Part shown: positions 1 to 12,825 of the stretch, piece after piece | Position numbering within the stretch: the first letter of the stretch is position 1 | Layout: each line of letters begins with the position of its first letter | DNA from: Nissolia schottii | Taxonomy: Eukaryota > Streptophyta > Magnoliopsida > Fabales > Fabaceae | Direction: 5' to 3' | DNA: 64,000 nt | Assembly (NCBI GenBank): GCA_003254905.1 | Contig: QANU01113349.1 | Span: 1-64,000, forward strand | Notes under the pieces: model-generated | Database searches by the model: none | Told to the model about the DNA's origin: nothing | What the model saw: only the letters and a program-made list of their open reading frames with translations | Position numbers and translations under genes: made by a program

Positions 1-365
1 TTCAATAATTTTAATTAAGTACATAATCTTAAAAACAAATAATGTATGAGTAAATTTTTGAAAGTACACTGTATATGGAAATTTATAGTTAATTACTTAT
101 AAACAGATAGTCATTTAGTTAATAATAACATATTAAATAATGAAAATTGACGCAGTTATAATAGGAAATTTTACACACAGCAAAGTAGTGAAATAAAGTG
201 ACAATTAAACTGCTTATATTATGTATATATATTCATGGCAGTTAAACTTAACAAATAATTGACAAATTAGTTGAACGAAGTGGTCCCCATATATACATCA
301 TTGCATGTTTAGATCCATTAAATGAAATTTAAATTAGCAATTGTTCAAATAATTACAAATATTAG

Positions 366-3300
366 TTAGTCTGACGATGAAAGATAAACATCATCGTCAG
401 TCTCATCAGAATTTAGGTCCTCGTCAAATTCTTCTTCTTCTTGTTCTTCTTCTTCTTCCTCTTCTTCGTCCTCATCATTGCCGGCATCACCAGTTGATTG
501 TTGATAGAGGTTAGAAAGTTGGAATATTTCTGGTTCGTCGTCTGTTGCTAACAATGTGCTCGTATCTGTTGTTTGAACAGCAATTGTTGCGGGAATTGGA
601 TCTGGCACTTGATACGGTTGATCATTCGTTGATTGCTCAGTTGATTCCAATCCATCCATCTCAATGCGGCCACTCGGTTTGCTTTTGATCACAACTTTCC
701 AGCTTGATTGAGTAGGTCCTGAATAGCTTGCGTAGTAAACTTGTTTCGCTCTTTCAGCAACGATGAATGGATCATAACCATTGTACCCCCTTGCATGATT
801 AATCTCAGTAACGTAGTAATCTGGATGAGTCCGTGTTCCGTTTGGGGAAGGATCGTACCAATCACAGTAGAAGAGAACGACGTGGTTAGATGGACCATTG
901 TGTTTATATTCTAATACAAGTATCTTTTGTAGCACTCCGTAGAAATCAACGCTTGGTCCATCAGTATTAGAATATTCACCCTTGACACAAACACCACTGT
1001 TGTCTGTCTTTTGATTAGTTGACCATTTATGTGTGTGAAACTTGTATCCATTAACAAAGTAAATGGGCCAGCTAATCGCTTTGTTCATTCGTCCCCATGT
1101 CAAACTCATCAAGTCACTGTCGTTTCTAGAATTATTTTGCACCTAATGAAATCAAGGTTATAAAGTTTTAGGTAAACTTAATCGATGATGATGTAAAGAA
1201 TTTTGTTTGGGTAAAGTAGATAGTCTAAAATCTATAAAGACGTACATAGTTTGTAAACCATGACGGGAACATTTGATTGCTGTACTGATCACCAAATTCG
1301 CGTTGAAACATCCTGAAGTTATGCATCAGTTGGTAACAAAACAAAGGTTAAAGTGTATGTTAATCAAATATAATTTATGAAAATATATGGTTGAACTTAC
1401 TCATAGTAGGGAAGTACTTCTTTGCAGTTGAGCAAAACAACTAAGTGAGCTGCTTCCCTTTCTTTCCCACTCAACCAATAGTCATTTCCCTTTCCTGTCG
1501 AACGACCAGTTTGATTGAATATAGAAAGGGTTGACAGAGTGGGCAGTCCTCCACCATCGTCGTTACGTCCCACCGTGGTTCTACTGCAGTCAACATTAGC
1601 AGCAAAGTAGTACGAACAGAAGAATGAAGTTTCTTTTGTCAAGAATGCCTCGCATATCGACCCCTCAATGCGAGCTCTGTTCTTAACGGTCCTTTTGAAT
1701 ACTCCCATGCATCTCTCAAATGGATACATCCACCTATACTGAACTGAACCACACATTCGAGCCTCGTAAGGCAAGTGTACAGGCAAATGTTCCATAACAT
1801 GAAAAAAACTGGGAGGGAACAATCTTTCAAGCTGGCAGAGGATGATCGGAATGTTGTGTTCCAGGAGTACGACGTCTTCAACATTAACTGTGGACGAGCA
1901 CAATGTGCTGAAGAAGTGACTTAATTCTGTTAGAGGCTTTGACACGTTATTGGATAACTCTTTAAACGCAATTGGCAGCAAATATTTCATAAATACGTGA
2001 CAATCATGACTTTTCATTCCAACTAGCTTTCCTTGGGCAATATTTACACATCGAGCCAAGTTACATGCATAACCATCAGGCAATCTAAGAGTCTGTAACC
2101 AATGAAGAACACGTTGAACTTGTTGCTTGTTCAGTGTGTAGCAAGCCTTCGGCTTGATGACACGACCGCCAGAAATCTCCTGTAAATTCAACTTACGGCG
2201 TCTGCAAACATCTTTTAAATCCAGTCTTGCCTTTTCGTTGTCCTTGGTTTGATCAGTGTTCATGACAGTATGCATTATATTATCAAAAACGTTCTTTTCA
2301 ATATGCATAACATCAAGACAATGACGAACTAAATTATCTTTCCAATACGGCAAATCCCAAAATATGCTTTTCTTCGTCCAGTTATGCTGTTCTCCGTAAC
2401 CTGGAAGCCTAACATTTCCACTCTCAGTTATCTTCGGAAACCGTCTTACCCGCCTCCAAACGTCCATGCTAGTTAATCTCTGTGGAAGCTGAGCGTTTTC
2501 AATTCTGTTCTTCCGGAATCCATACTTACTGTTCCTATAAGTGTGATCAGGATCCAAGAATACCCTATGACAATCAAACCACGATTGTTTTCCTCCGTTT
2601 GGTAGCCGGAATGCCTTAGTGTCTTCCATACAAACTGGACATGCCAACCTACCCGCTGTCATCCATCCAGACAACATGCCATAAGCAGGAAAATCATTAA
2701 TAGTCCACATCAAGGACGCGCGCCCTCAGCATAAAATTTTGTTTCATGGACACGTCAAACGCAAGAACACCTGTGCTCCACAACATGTTCAATTCATCAA
2801 TCAATGGTTGGAGGTAAACGTCAATCTTAGCTTTTGGGTTGCTCGGCCCCGGGATGACGCAAGATAAAAACAGATAGGGATCTTTCATGCACATATCAGG
2901 AGGAAGATTATACGGCGTAACAATCACTAGCCAACACGAGTAGGGTTTGCTGAATTGATTATTAGGAGAAAAACCATCCGAGCAAAGGCCTAATCTGACA
3001 TTCCGAGGATCTGTGGCAAAGTCAGGATAAACGCTGTCAAAGTGTTGCCACGCTTCTGCATGCGACGGGTGTGTCATATTACCATCATTTCTCTTGTTCT
3101 CGTAGTGCTATCTCATGTGTGGTGCTGAGCTCATTGATGCAAACAATCTTTTCAGCCTTGGGATCAATGGCAAATAATGCATTCTTTTGTACGGAACATT
3201 CTTGTATCTCCCAGGACCAACTCTCGTTGGTTTAAACCTAGCATCGCCACAAAATCTGCACTCAGTTAACCTTGCCTCATCCTTATAGTACAACATACAC

Positions 3301-3995
3301 CCCGCAGGACAACAGTCAATCTTTAAGGACTCCAACCCAAGTTTAGAGAAAATTTTCTTGGCTTAGTAAAAGTTTGACGGTATGTCATTATTAGGGGGTG
3401 TAAATTCTTGGATGAACGAAAGCCACTGATCAAATGATCTCTCGGATTGATTGGCATCAGACTTCATAGTCAACATCCTAACTGCCATAGATAACTTCGT
3501 ATGTACAGAGCCTTCCCATACCAGAGTATTTGCTTCTTGTAACAGACTATAAAAGTTGTTAGCCTCGGTGTTAGGTTCTTCGTCAAGCATGGCACCGTCG
3601 AATGCATCGTTAACCATTTCACAAAATCTATCGTTAGGATTAAATTCAAACCCTCCTGTTTCTTCGTCTTGTTCAGCGCGTGCGTGGCTTGTACTTCCCC
3701 ATGAACAGTGGCTCCTGCTAAACTCATTCACACTGTTGCCATCAACTTCTCCGTGGTCAGTCCATATCCAGTAGTGCCGCTCAAATCCATTCTTATACAG
3801 GTGCAGTTTAACCATTTCAACATCCAGAACTTTACAACGCTTGCACAAAGAACACGGACATCTAATGTTGCGCTCAGCTAGTCTAGTTGCAGATTTCATA
3901 CAAAAGTAGTCGACACCCGCAAAAAATTCTGGCTTTATCACACCTCGGTTCTCATATAATCGATCGTACATCCAAAATCTATTCGCGGGAATCAT
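366..3995 (-). pseudogene. tnp2-type CACTA transposase, broken
   Basis: Pieces in order on the minus strand: 3995-3363 carries the N-terminal transposase-associated zinc domain (CPCSLCKRC and LYKNGFERHYWIWTDHGE). 3335-3108 carries the CMLYYKDEARLTECRFCG zinc ribbon. 3077-2697 and 2713-1397 carry the tnp2 core (SDGFSPN, PYNLPPDMCMK, WTINDFPAYGMLSGW, ACPVCMEDT, HCLDVMHIEKNVFDNI) and DUF4218 (MEHLPVHLPYEARMCGSVQYRWMYPFER). After an apparent intron, 1142-366 carries DUF4216 and a very acidic C-terminus ending in SSSD. Breaks seen: an in-frame TAA at 3363-3365 where the family has an acidic residue before AKK, a TAG at 3108-3110 where a Trp is expected, and a frameshift close to 2700 just before MWTINDF. 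This is a dead transposase whose domain order is still complete. Confidence 0.9.
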
Positions 3996-4739
3996 GACTT
4001 TTAGGGGGATCCTACATGCATGTTACAAAAATTATTTCGATAACTTAATTATTTTAATTTCACACATCATTTCCTAAACAGTTCTAAAGCATAGCTCGTC
4101 CAATCTCCGCAAACAACATATAATCACCATTGCCAGCACATCAATTCAAACAATGTCAGAAAGAAACGCTAAGCGTTCCTTCCCCCAGTCCAGCCATACA
4201 ACTCTAATCCTACAAATCTATCCTAGGAAAATAAGTCTCTACATATCCTAGTTAAGTTTGAGTTAAAGAGACATACCTAATTGTCGTTCTCCTTTCTTTT
4301 GAGCAAGTTGCTTGTTCAATCTCCTTTGATCTTCAAAGCTACAGGTTGATGGCAACAAATTCGCAATCCGCCAAAACATAAACATAGACATATACATAGC
4401 AACAGCCATTCAGACAATGATTCATATTTAAAAAATAACAAAAATGAACCAAAGCAAACTCAATGTCACAAATTCATAGCCCATAAAGCATGAAGAAGAA
4501 CCAATAGCACAAAAATATATATTCAAGAAAGAAGAACCAGTAAAAATAAACAACGAACCTGAAAGAGTCGTAGGTTGAGAAGTGAGAGCGGAATGAGGAA
4601 GAGGAGCTCTAGAGACTAGGAGAATGGGGAGCTATAGAGAGAACTGGAATTGGGAGTTAGGGAGAGTAAATGATAGGAGGAGGAGAATATCTCCCGGAAT
4701 GGGGAGAAGAGAAAGGATAATCTGCTAAGTATTCAGGTT

Positions 4740-5446
4740 TATCACTTACCGTAGGATAGAACCAACGGTAACACGAATGGAATAGACGGTTGCAATCGCA
4801 GACAAAACGCACCGTTCCATTTAATCCATTACCGTCGGTTGTGACCGACGGTAACAGATGTACATAAATTGGCCGACGGAAACAAAACTGTGGCGCCAAA
4901 AAATTGCGCCATGTTGATTTCGTTAGCGTCGGTACATAACGACGGTAATTGGAAATATAATTTCCGTCGGGTGGGGAAAATTAGCCGACGGAAGCAATTT
5001 CAAGTGGCGCCAGTTCTTCGCGCCACTTTTGTGTCGTTATCGTCGGTCCTAACCGTCGGTATTCCTGCAAAACAATTTACCGTCATGGAGAACCGACGGT
5101 TATACCCTAATTGTCGTACCAACGTTTACCGTCTGTAAAAACTGACAGTAATATGATATCCAAACCCTAGCACCGTCGTGGTTTGCGTCGGGGATATATC
5201 CGACCAAAGTGTTACCGTCGGATATATCCGACGGTTTTGTTCTCGGAACGGCGCGGCCATTAATAGGAATGTTGAAGGTTTTGAAAACGGCCGAGCGTTG
5301 GGAAGAGGGGTTGAATGCCCGAGGCACTTACCGTCGGTGAAGACCGCCGCTGTAACTCCCGGAATTTTTACCGTCGGACATGGCCGACGGTTTCGTTCTC
5401 GGAACCGGTGCCGGCGCGACGATTAATGGGAATGTTGAACGGCCGA
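4740..5446. repeat. CACTA subterminal repeats, inner block
   Basis: Many copies of ACCGTCGG/CCGACGGT occur, often as facing pairs with short, variable spacers, so the DNA could fold into small hairpins. Two GGCGCC-containing stretches (near 4890 and 5007) add further inverted pairs. In En/Spm elements such motifs bind the element's TnpA-type protein, and the same role is inferred here. Confidence 0.8.
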
Positions 5447-8219
5447 TGTAACACCCTAGCTAATTGTTTACGCGTACGTCGCAGACAATGCTTACTAAGT
5501 TATTATCTGCTTTGGTTGGGGTTACTTTTAGCCCCTAGTTTTACATTTGAAAATATTTCTTACTTGAAAATATGGACCGTTTTGAAACTTTTTCGTTTGA
5601 TACATGTGTTATAAAATATGAGCCTCGCGTCAGATAGAATTTATAATGCAAGTGCTAAAATTTTATACTACACGAATAATTGCTTCAATCTAATAACATC
5701 ATACAATAAGGAAACAAGTGGTCCATAGCATATCATCACCAACATGTACATAGATATTATCTTAAATAATACATACACATAAGTTCTCATAAAAGTACAA
5801 TACATGGATTGTAACATCCTTAGCCTAGCTCTCGTTATTCTATTCCTTGAGTCATCGTCTTCAAGGCCGGCGTTGCGTACATCAAGCTGAAGTCCTGCCT
5901 TGCTCGCCTAGAACCATAAAGGAGCGGGTATGAGAACTCTACGTTCTCAGTGGGAAACATTGGTCATCGTAACTCATTTTTAGTCTCATTTATGATTCCG
6001 CCACTCAGGAGTCTCTAGGTATCACAGTTATACTACGTCCCTACCAGTTATTAATTTCCAACCTAATCCTGAGCAGCTACCTATCTTACTAAGTGTTTGA
6101 GGGAGTCTAATCTTTTCGTTACTACGTCATCTGTTTTCTACCTTGACTCCTATGGAATAAATTTTCAATCAACATTCATCATTCATCACTCATATCATGG
6201 GACCGTCCACACGTGATGCAACGCACATCCTAGGACCGTCCACCCGTGATGCAATGCACGTCCTCGCACCCTAGAACCATCCACCCGTGATGCATTATGC
6301 ACCCTAGGACTGCCGTCTGCACGGAATGCCACCTACACCCTAGGACTGTCGTCCCCTCAGATTGCCATTCACACCCTAGGACTGTCGTTCACTCGGATTG
6401 CCATCTACACCTTAGGACTGCCGTCCACAGTTCAACATCCAACATAGCAACCACACATATATCATTCAATCCATATCATTTTCAACCACAAGTCTCATAT
6501 ATTCCCAACCACTATTTCCATGATCACAAAGCAACCATAAGTTCCACAATCAAACATAAGCAATTGCAGTTTAGCAAAGAATTCATCGTTTATAACTTCA
6601 CATAACTCATGGATACCAATCATGCACTGTCACTAACTTCACCAATCTCATAACATCAACTTCATCACATATAAGAAACATAATCTCATACTAAACATTG
6701 CTTGAACATAATAAACATAAATCTAGCAATTAGCAAAACAAAAGTCTGGTTTCTGTCAGAAAATAGCAATCATAAACCCGAGAGGTCCAAGACCTTACCC
6801 AAAGGTTTATGATAGTCCTAAGATCATTTTTCATGTCTAGAAATTCAGATTTTGAACCCACAATCACGAAATTACCATTTTACCTCTTTTTCCAAAATTA
6901 CTGTTTTGCCCCCGTAAAAGCCCTATTTTCTTGGGAATTTTAGTTCTCAAAAACCCGATGGACTCAAGACTTACCCTTAAGGTTTTTGATATTTATAAAC
7001 CCATATTTTCTGAAAACAAACCCAGTTTTTCAGTCCCAAGCCACGAATTTCCCGTTTTGCCCTTTTACATAAAAATCCCATTTTCTGCTTGTTTGCTGAG
7101 AAATTCATCGGGGACTCCAAAAATCATGAAACTTGACATCCCCACTCAAAATTTCGTGTAGAACCCAAAAATAACATTAGTTTTTCATGATAAAAATCTC
7201 AGCATACAGTTCCCTTTAAAATCATGTCATATGCCTATTTCTATCTTAGGCGTTCCTAAATTCTGACAGAATCACAGACAGTACCAACAGATCCAGACAA
7301 TCATCAACAACATCTACATACATCAAAGTCACATAAAAAGAATCCTAACCACATATATATCTAATCATGAAACCACATAGACAGTGGTTAGAACGGTTTA
7401 CCACTTTGTAACTAAATCCGTCACCGGGCCGCAAAGACTCCGAAAGCCTTGTAACCGGTGCTCCTAGCTGTTGTAGGGATTCCTCTAGGTGATGGATGAA
7501 AGTTCTTGATTAGAGAAGTGAAGGGTGATTGCTAGAGATGAATTATCAAGGTTATGGTTAATACAGAGACTAGTGTATCTATGTTTCGGCGGAATAACAG
7601 CAGAGCGTAAAAACCGGCGGAGTTTCACCAAGCGAGTGTCTTCTTGCATTTGGAAGAGCTCAAGGGCTCCATTTATAGGCCATGGGCTGATTGGCTTCTT
7701 CAAAAAGCCATTGGAAAGCTTCCTTAAGAAGCCAAGGGTAAAATGGTCATTTGTGGCTCTTATGACTAGTCAAAGATGAAGTTTCATGAATTTGGCCATT
7801 TGGGCCTTGTCTTGGCCGTGCATGGGCTTGTTTCTTGGCCAATTTTGTGGCCAAAAATTTAAGGGTCCTGGCAGATCAATTTTGATCAGGTTTTTATTGT
7901 TTCCGGTCTCGGTACTTCGCATACGGTCCTCCGAAAAATATTCTGATCACGTTCTTGTGATCTACTAATTTTTTCTTGGGTAAGAATTGAATTAATCTAA
8001 GGTATTTGAGAACTTTTCTCCATAACCATATATTTTACAGATACCGTAGATACACCGTTGCACTTGAAAGACAAAAAGAATTCGTTTAAGTTCTGCAGAA
8101 TTTTCCTAAACCGAACATAATTTATTCTACAAACATTTTAATTTATAAATTCGTGCAAGACCTTTTTTCTCCTATTTAATTTGGAAAACCTTTACTAAGG
8201 AAAAAAGCGGGATGTTACA
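5447..8219 (+). mobile_element. Solo LTR of a Ty3/Gypsy-like retrotransposon
   Basis: The insertion starts TGTAACACCC and ends GGGATGTTACA, with inverted ends TGTAACA/TGTTACA. It is flanked by the 5-bp target duplication GCCGA (5442-5446 and 8220-8224). Joining the flanks restores a sequence closely similar to the neighbouring subterminal repeat at 5285-5345. No internal coding region is present, so it is a solo LTR of 2773 bp left by LTR-LTR recombination. Inside is a cluster of short tandem units of the kind 'ggaccgtccacccgtgatgc' (6200-6430). A TATA-like CATTTATAG lies near 7670. Parts resemble the LTR-type insertion at 35556-37892 in the same orientation. Family assignment is by end structure and length only. 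It is younger than the CACTA element it cuts. Confidence 0.85.
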
Positions 8220-8224
8220 GCCGA

Positions 8225-8593
8225 GCGTTGGGAAGAGGTGTCGGTTGAATAACCGAGGCACTTACCGTCGGTGAATACCGCCGCTATTGTCTTAGATAGT
8301 TACCATCGTGTTGGGCCGCCGGTAAAGTCTACATGATTAAATTATTGAATACACGTGGTTGTTTGCTATTCGTGTTCATGTTCCGTCGGTCACAACCGAC
8401 GGAAAGTTTTTTCCTGCGATACCGCGCTAAAAAATTACTGTCGGTGTTTCCGTCGGGTGGGCTATCGAACGGTAAAAGCATGCCTTTTTCACCAGTCCAT
8501 TTCCTTCGACCGGTTACCGTCAGTTTTGCTGTCTTTTCCGACGGTATTACCGTCGGGTCGCGTCCGACGGTAATGGTCATTTTTCTTGTAGTG
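8225..8593. repeat. CACTA terminus and outer subterminal repeats
   Basis: This is the continuation of the ACCGTCGG block cut by the solo LTR. It ends in TTTTCTTGTAGTG at 8581-8593, the complement of the CACTA terminal inverted repeat. Facing motif pairs lie near 8383-8402 and 8549-8573. Confidence 0.88.
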
Positions 8594-10283
8594 AAATCCA
8601 ACCTCTTAGCAATGAAGAAAAGAAGAAGAGGATCCTGAATATCAAAAAGATCTTGCATCTGATCCTGAATATGAAGAGGATTTTGCCTATGATATTGAAT
8701 ATGAAGAAGGCCTTGCCTATGAAGAGCAAACCTCAACTTGCACTTGTCCCCACAGAGTCCATGCATAGCCACATATCTCCACCTTATGATCTATACAATG
8801 GTTCTTCACTATCGGTGTGGACATTCTCTCAACACTCACATCCCTTTGCACCAAAAAGCTTACTAGATTACCCTAACCAATCCATAGTAGAGGAAAAACC
8901 CTATGCAGTTGATGAAATGTTGGATTATCTAGCACAGTTCGCGAAGTACAAGAAGACTATATGTGCTCCTAAAGAAAAAAGTAAAAAAGACAAATGAGGT
9001 AGTGGAGAGAGGCAAGATTGTTGTGAAGAAGCAACCTGACTTGGCTAATGATGAGGTGTTTTGGAAGCTCACTAAGCTCACGTTGATACTTTTTTTTATA
9101 AACATTGATGCCTTTATTATTGTTGATACTTTTTAAAAAATGTTGATGCTTTTTTTAAAAATGTTATACTTAATTCTATTATGTTGATACTCGCATGTTT
9201 TAAAGATATATTGAGGGGAGAGAGTGAGATTAAGAAATAGAGTGATTTGAAGGAAAGATGGTGTTTTGAGATTGAATTTTTTATTATTATATTTTGTGAT
9301 TCCCATATAATGTCATTGTCACAGTGTTAATGGTGTTTATGTATTTTAGCGTGATTACTTATATTATGTGTTAAAAGTTGAGATATTAAACTTGTGTCTA
9401 ACAAATATTTCTCGTTGAAAAACTAATGGAACCACAATTATTTTGTTCTTCTCGCTCCTCTTAACCCTACAATTGGTCAAAAAGTGAGTACAAATAATAT
9501 ATTGTATATTAAATATTATTGGTCGATTTTAGCTAAAGTGTAGACTTCTTTGATGGTCATTCCTATAAATCTTAGGGCCATGTGTCATGTTGAAATCTCA
9601 TTCAATGATAAAATAGATGTAAGTCGATATATAGTATTTCACATACAATGAGTACATATAATACAACTTTAAATTAAACATCTATTGGCCAACCAGGTGT
9701 GAAATACTTTAGTATTAAATTAGATAATAACTTAAGAAATTAATTTCTATATAATGACAATGTAAAAAAATTTAATTTTTACACAATAACAGTATAAAAA
9801 AATGTTATATTATCATTGATCAATCATATATAATCATATGTTGTCACATAAAGAAAATGATTTCAAAAATCTCTTGTATAGGATACATGATTAGATGACA
9901 ATGTCACATAAAAATTAATCTCATAATTTAATTTGTTTAAAAATTTAATTTACCCTAAAAGTGTCTCATTACTGATTTGAGGGAGAGAGAGAGAGAGAGG
10001 TGGGAGAATTAGAACCACAAAATAAAGGGGTAAGAGCTATCCCGCGCTCCCATCCAGAAGCGTCACCAATGGCCCACACTCAGAAAGCAATCACCAATCA
10101 GAATCCACCACCTCATCATTCTCTCTTACTCTTTGCATCATCACTTCTTGTCATTGGAACCAGAACAAAGAGAAGATACATGCATACATACATGCTTAGT
10201 GTAAATAATTAATTAAAATTTCGCGTCAGTACCCTATTTTTGTGATTAGGACAGAAAGTGGTTGGAATTTAATGAAACTATAT
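8594..10283. other. Spacer between CACTA terminus and PsbP-like gene
   Basis: Mostly AT-rich. An open frame at 8653-8997 (114 codons) is not recognised. In another frame, bases 8630-8720 read as an acidic repeat of the DPEYEED kind, so this may be a scrap of an old coding region beside the insertion point. A GA microsatellite lies at 9984-10000, within 300 bases of the PsbP-like start codon. No other gene is seen. Confidence 0.5.
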
Positions 10284-11147
10284 ATGGCACTGCAAGGCGG
10301 CTTCAATGCATCATGGAACCGCCGCGTTAACATAACACAGTGTTCGGGAGAACAACGAGAAGAAAGCTCCAAGGCAGTGAGTGGAAAATTGGGTTCTCCG
10401 GCGGAGCAGTTTGCGCCGCTTGCCACCAGATTTCAGCGGCGGCTTTTAGTGGGGGTTGGGTCAGCTTCAGCCGTAGCCGTGGGTGCAAACTTTGGCGGAA
10501 TCACCAGTTTTCTTCTCGGTTTGTCGCCGGAGAATGGCCGCAATCTGAAGCTGGACGTGCTTTATCCCATCGGTGGTTACAGCCGTTGCATTGACACAAG
10601 GGAAGGGTTTGGTAAACTCTACTAACTAGTAATTAATTACAATGAGAGTTTAATTTCAATCACTTTATTGATTGAAAAGTTATGTGCAGTAATTTATTTA
10701 TATATAAGGATTCTTAGACTTAACTTGTGTCCCCACAAGAATAATTGTGTGTCTCATTATTAAGTATTTTTGGATTTTATCAGGTGAAATTTGGTTTTAA
10801 TATGTATTTATAAATGGTAGGTTAGATTTGTGTTTATAAAAGAATTTTTGTACTCCTATTTGTACGGAACATTTAGGTATACTAAGAGTTCTACTATACG
10901 TACACTAAAAATCATACACCATACATACACTTCGTACTTATATACATAAAGTTTGTGTTTTAACTCATGTAATGTTTGTGCACTTAATTAAGTATAGTTG
11001 AGAGTATCATTTACAAGTTTGTAATGTTTGTGCACTCGTGAGAATAAAGTTTGTGCATTATCAATGGTGTATGTATTAGTGTATGAAATTGGGTGTACAT
11101 ATAACATTTTTTGTATACTAATTGACACTGGATACTTTGAATAAGTG

Positions 11148-11196
<49 letters not shown>

Positions 11197-12382
11197 GTGA
11201 ATCATGTTACTATATTTAATCTAATATTCACGTTTGTTTTTAAATAAATGAAAAAAAAAAAGAAGCACAAGACTAACATTTTTTTAGCCGTGTATTGCTC
11301 TTATTAGTTTATATTACGAAAAAAAAAAAAAGTAGTGTAAAAAACTTTTATTTACTGTGAATGAGTTAGGTTAAGAGAATAAGTATTAAGTGGGTTATTA
11401 TTGATTGTTATGGTATGCCACATATTTGGATTTGGATGGGCAGAATTTATATACCCAGCAAATTGGGTTGGAGACCAGACAGTGCTGTATCGAGCCGCTA
11501 AGAAAAGAGAACTGGAACTGTCATTGGATCCACCTCCCCTCAGTGCTCCGCCGCGACGTTCTTCTAACATGAGCGAACCAGTTGTTGCTTTCGGTCCCCC
11601 AGGTTCCACTGGCGAACTCAATGTCAGTGTTATTGTCTCGCCTGTTCCTCAAGACTTCTCGTAAGCAAGAACTTACATTTTACCTAATAAACAAGTAAAG
11701 TATTTGTTTCTTTTTTTTCTTTTAATTTACTCAAATCATGATTTGGGATTTGAGAAACTAGGAACTCATCATACCATAAGTAGTAGTTAACTAACTTCCT
11801 TCAAATTTCAAATTATCACAGATGTCACTTCACTTACTTTATTAGGGCAACCAAATGGCCGACTAAAAAGGGTGACACATTCATTTAACCAGAAAAAAAA
11901 ATAATAAGATAACTTTTCCCTTTAGCTTTTGTAGTGGGAAGTGAAGGGTCAAAATCACATAAAAATTAAATGACTAACTATAATTAGTTTACTCAAATTA
12001 ACTTTCGACCTTTTCGTATATTCTTTATCATCAAATTATAATGATCTCATTTATATTGATTTTAACCAGGATTGAAGCGTTTGGAGGGCCAGATGAGGTG
12101 GGTGAAGCCGTGGTTCGAACCATAACAGGATCAGAGCAGCGGCCAAACGTGAAGGGAACGATGATAAGATCAAGCTTGAGAGAGGATTCTCTCAGGAATG
12201 CCAAATACTACGAACTGGAGTTCAGAGTGGAGAGCCCTTTGTTCCGGAGACACAATGTCGCTGTGTGCTGCGCTCGTGGTGGTAGGCTGTTTACTTTGAA
12301 TGCTCAGGCACCTGAATCAGCCTGGCAGGGACTGAAGTCAGATTTCTATAGAATTGCTGATTCATTCAGCCTCACAGCTTAA
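10284..12382 (+). CDS. PsbP-domain protein, chloroplast thylakoid lumen (PPD class)
   Basis: Three exons (10284-10611, 11444-11660, 12070-12382) with GT-AG introns give 285 aa in one open frame. The junctions read EGF-EFIYPANW and QDFS-IEAFGG. The start chosen is the ATG of MALQGGFN; an in-frame ATG 12 bases upstream is possible. Residues 1-50 look like a chloroplast transit peptide. RR at 52-53 followed by a hydrophobic run to about residue 80 looks like a twin-arginine signal into the thylakoid lumen. The rest is a PsbP fold (GYSRCIDTREGFEFIYPANWVGDQ at the start, LFTLNAQAPESAW near the end). PsbP-like proteins of this class are lumenal assembly or accessory factors of the photosystems and NDH, not the oxygen-evolving subunit itself. 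It looks intact and best fits a PPD protein, perhaps PPD7, but the subtype was not tested. It ends 443 bp from the end of the facing JMJ24-like gene. Confidence 0.85.
10889..11107 (+). mobile_element. MITE-like repeat, copy A (in PsbP-like intron 1)
   Basis: A stretch of about 220 bp, rich in 'tttgtg' words, whose near-identical counterpart lies inverted at 51239-51459. The ends are imperfect inverted repeats (ACTATACGTACAC against the complement of GTGTACATATAA). No coding capacity. The superfamily is not determined. Confidence 0.65.
11148..11193. repeat. (TA)n microsatellite
   Basis: Uninterrupted TA dinucleotide run in intron 1 of the PsbP-like gene. Confidence 0.95.
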
Positions 12383-12825
12383 GTGACTTAATATAGAAGC
12401 TTCAATAGAAGGTAGTTCTTTCTTGAGACAAGGCGTAACACCATGTTTTCCAAGCTATTTTTGAATTGTATGGCTAGAGGCCTTAAAGAGCTTTCTGTAG
12501 CCAGTTCTTTTTTGTTGTTGTTGTTGTTGTGTGTGCAGTTCTCAATCCAAGAATTTCTGAATTCAACTAAATCAGCATAGGCATGCAGAAACAAGTTTGT
12601 ACACATTACATGTTTCTTTTCCGATTTTCGTAAATAGAATACAGATTAACAATCTCTCATTGTATGTTTCTGTTGTCTCGAACTATTATTATACACATTA
12701 AATGGTTACCTAGGTATTTGCTCAACTACACTGAAAAAGAACAAACCCACAAAAATATTTAGCTCAAATACAACTACTGTACACAACTGATTTCCTCATT
12801 CAATGGCCAGACTGAACGTGGGAGT
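12383..12825. other. Shared 3' spacer of two converging genes
   Basis: Tail-to-tail spacer of 443 bp between the PsbP-like gene and the JMJ24-like gene. It holds the 3' UTRs of both, including a short TTG run near 12510. No further gene is seen. Confidence 0.7.

Larger units (their letters stand above)
1..8593 (-). mobile_element. CACTA (En/Spm) DNA transposon, decayed, one end in window
   Basis: On the minus strand the element begins at 8593 with the CACTA terminus (CACTACAAGAAAAATG) and runs leftward past base 1, so its other end and its 3-bp target duplication cannot be seen. Behind the terminus come GC-rich subterminal repeats built on ACCGTCGG (8225-8575 and 4740-5440), then a leader region (4000-4700), then a tnp2-type transposase (3995-366). 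A solo LTR at 5447-8219 interrupts the subterminal repeats. The terminus, the repeat motif and the protein domains (Transpos_assoc, tnp2, DUF4218, DUF4216) together fix the superfamily. The coding part is damaged, so the copy cannot supply its own transposase. It could still be moved by another element if its far end survives. Confidence 0.93.
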
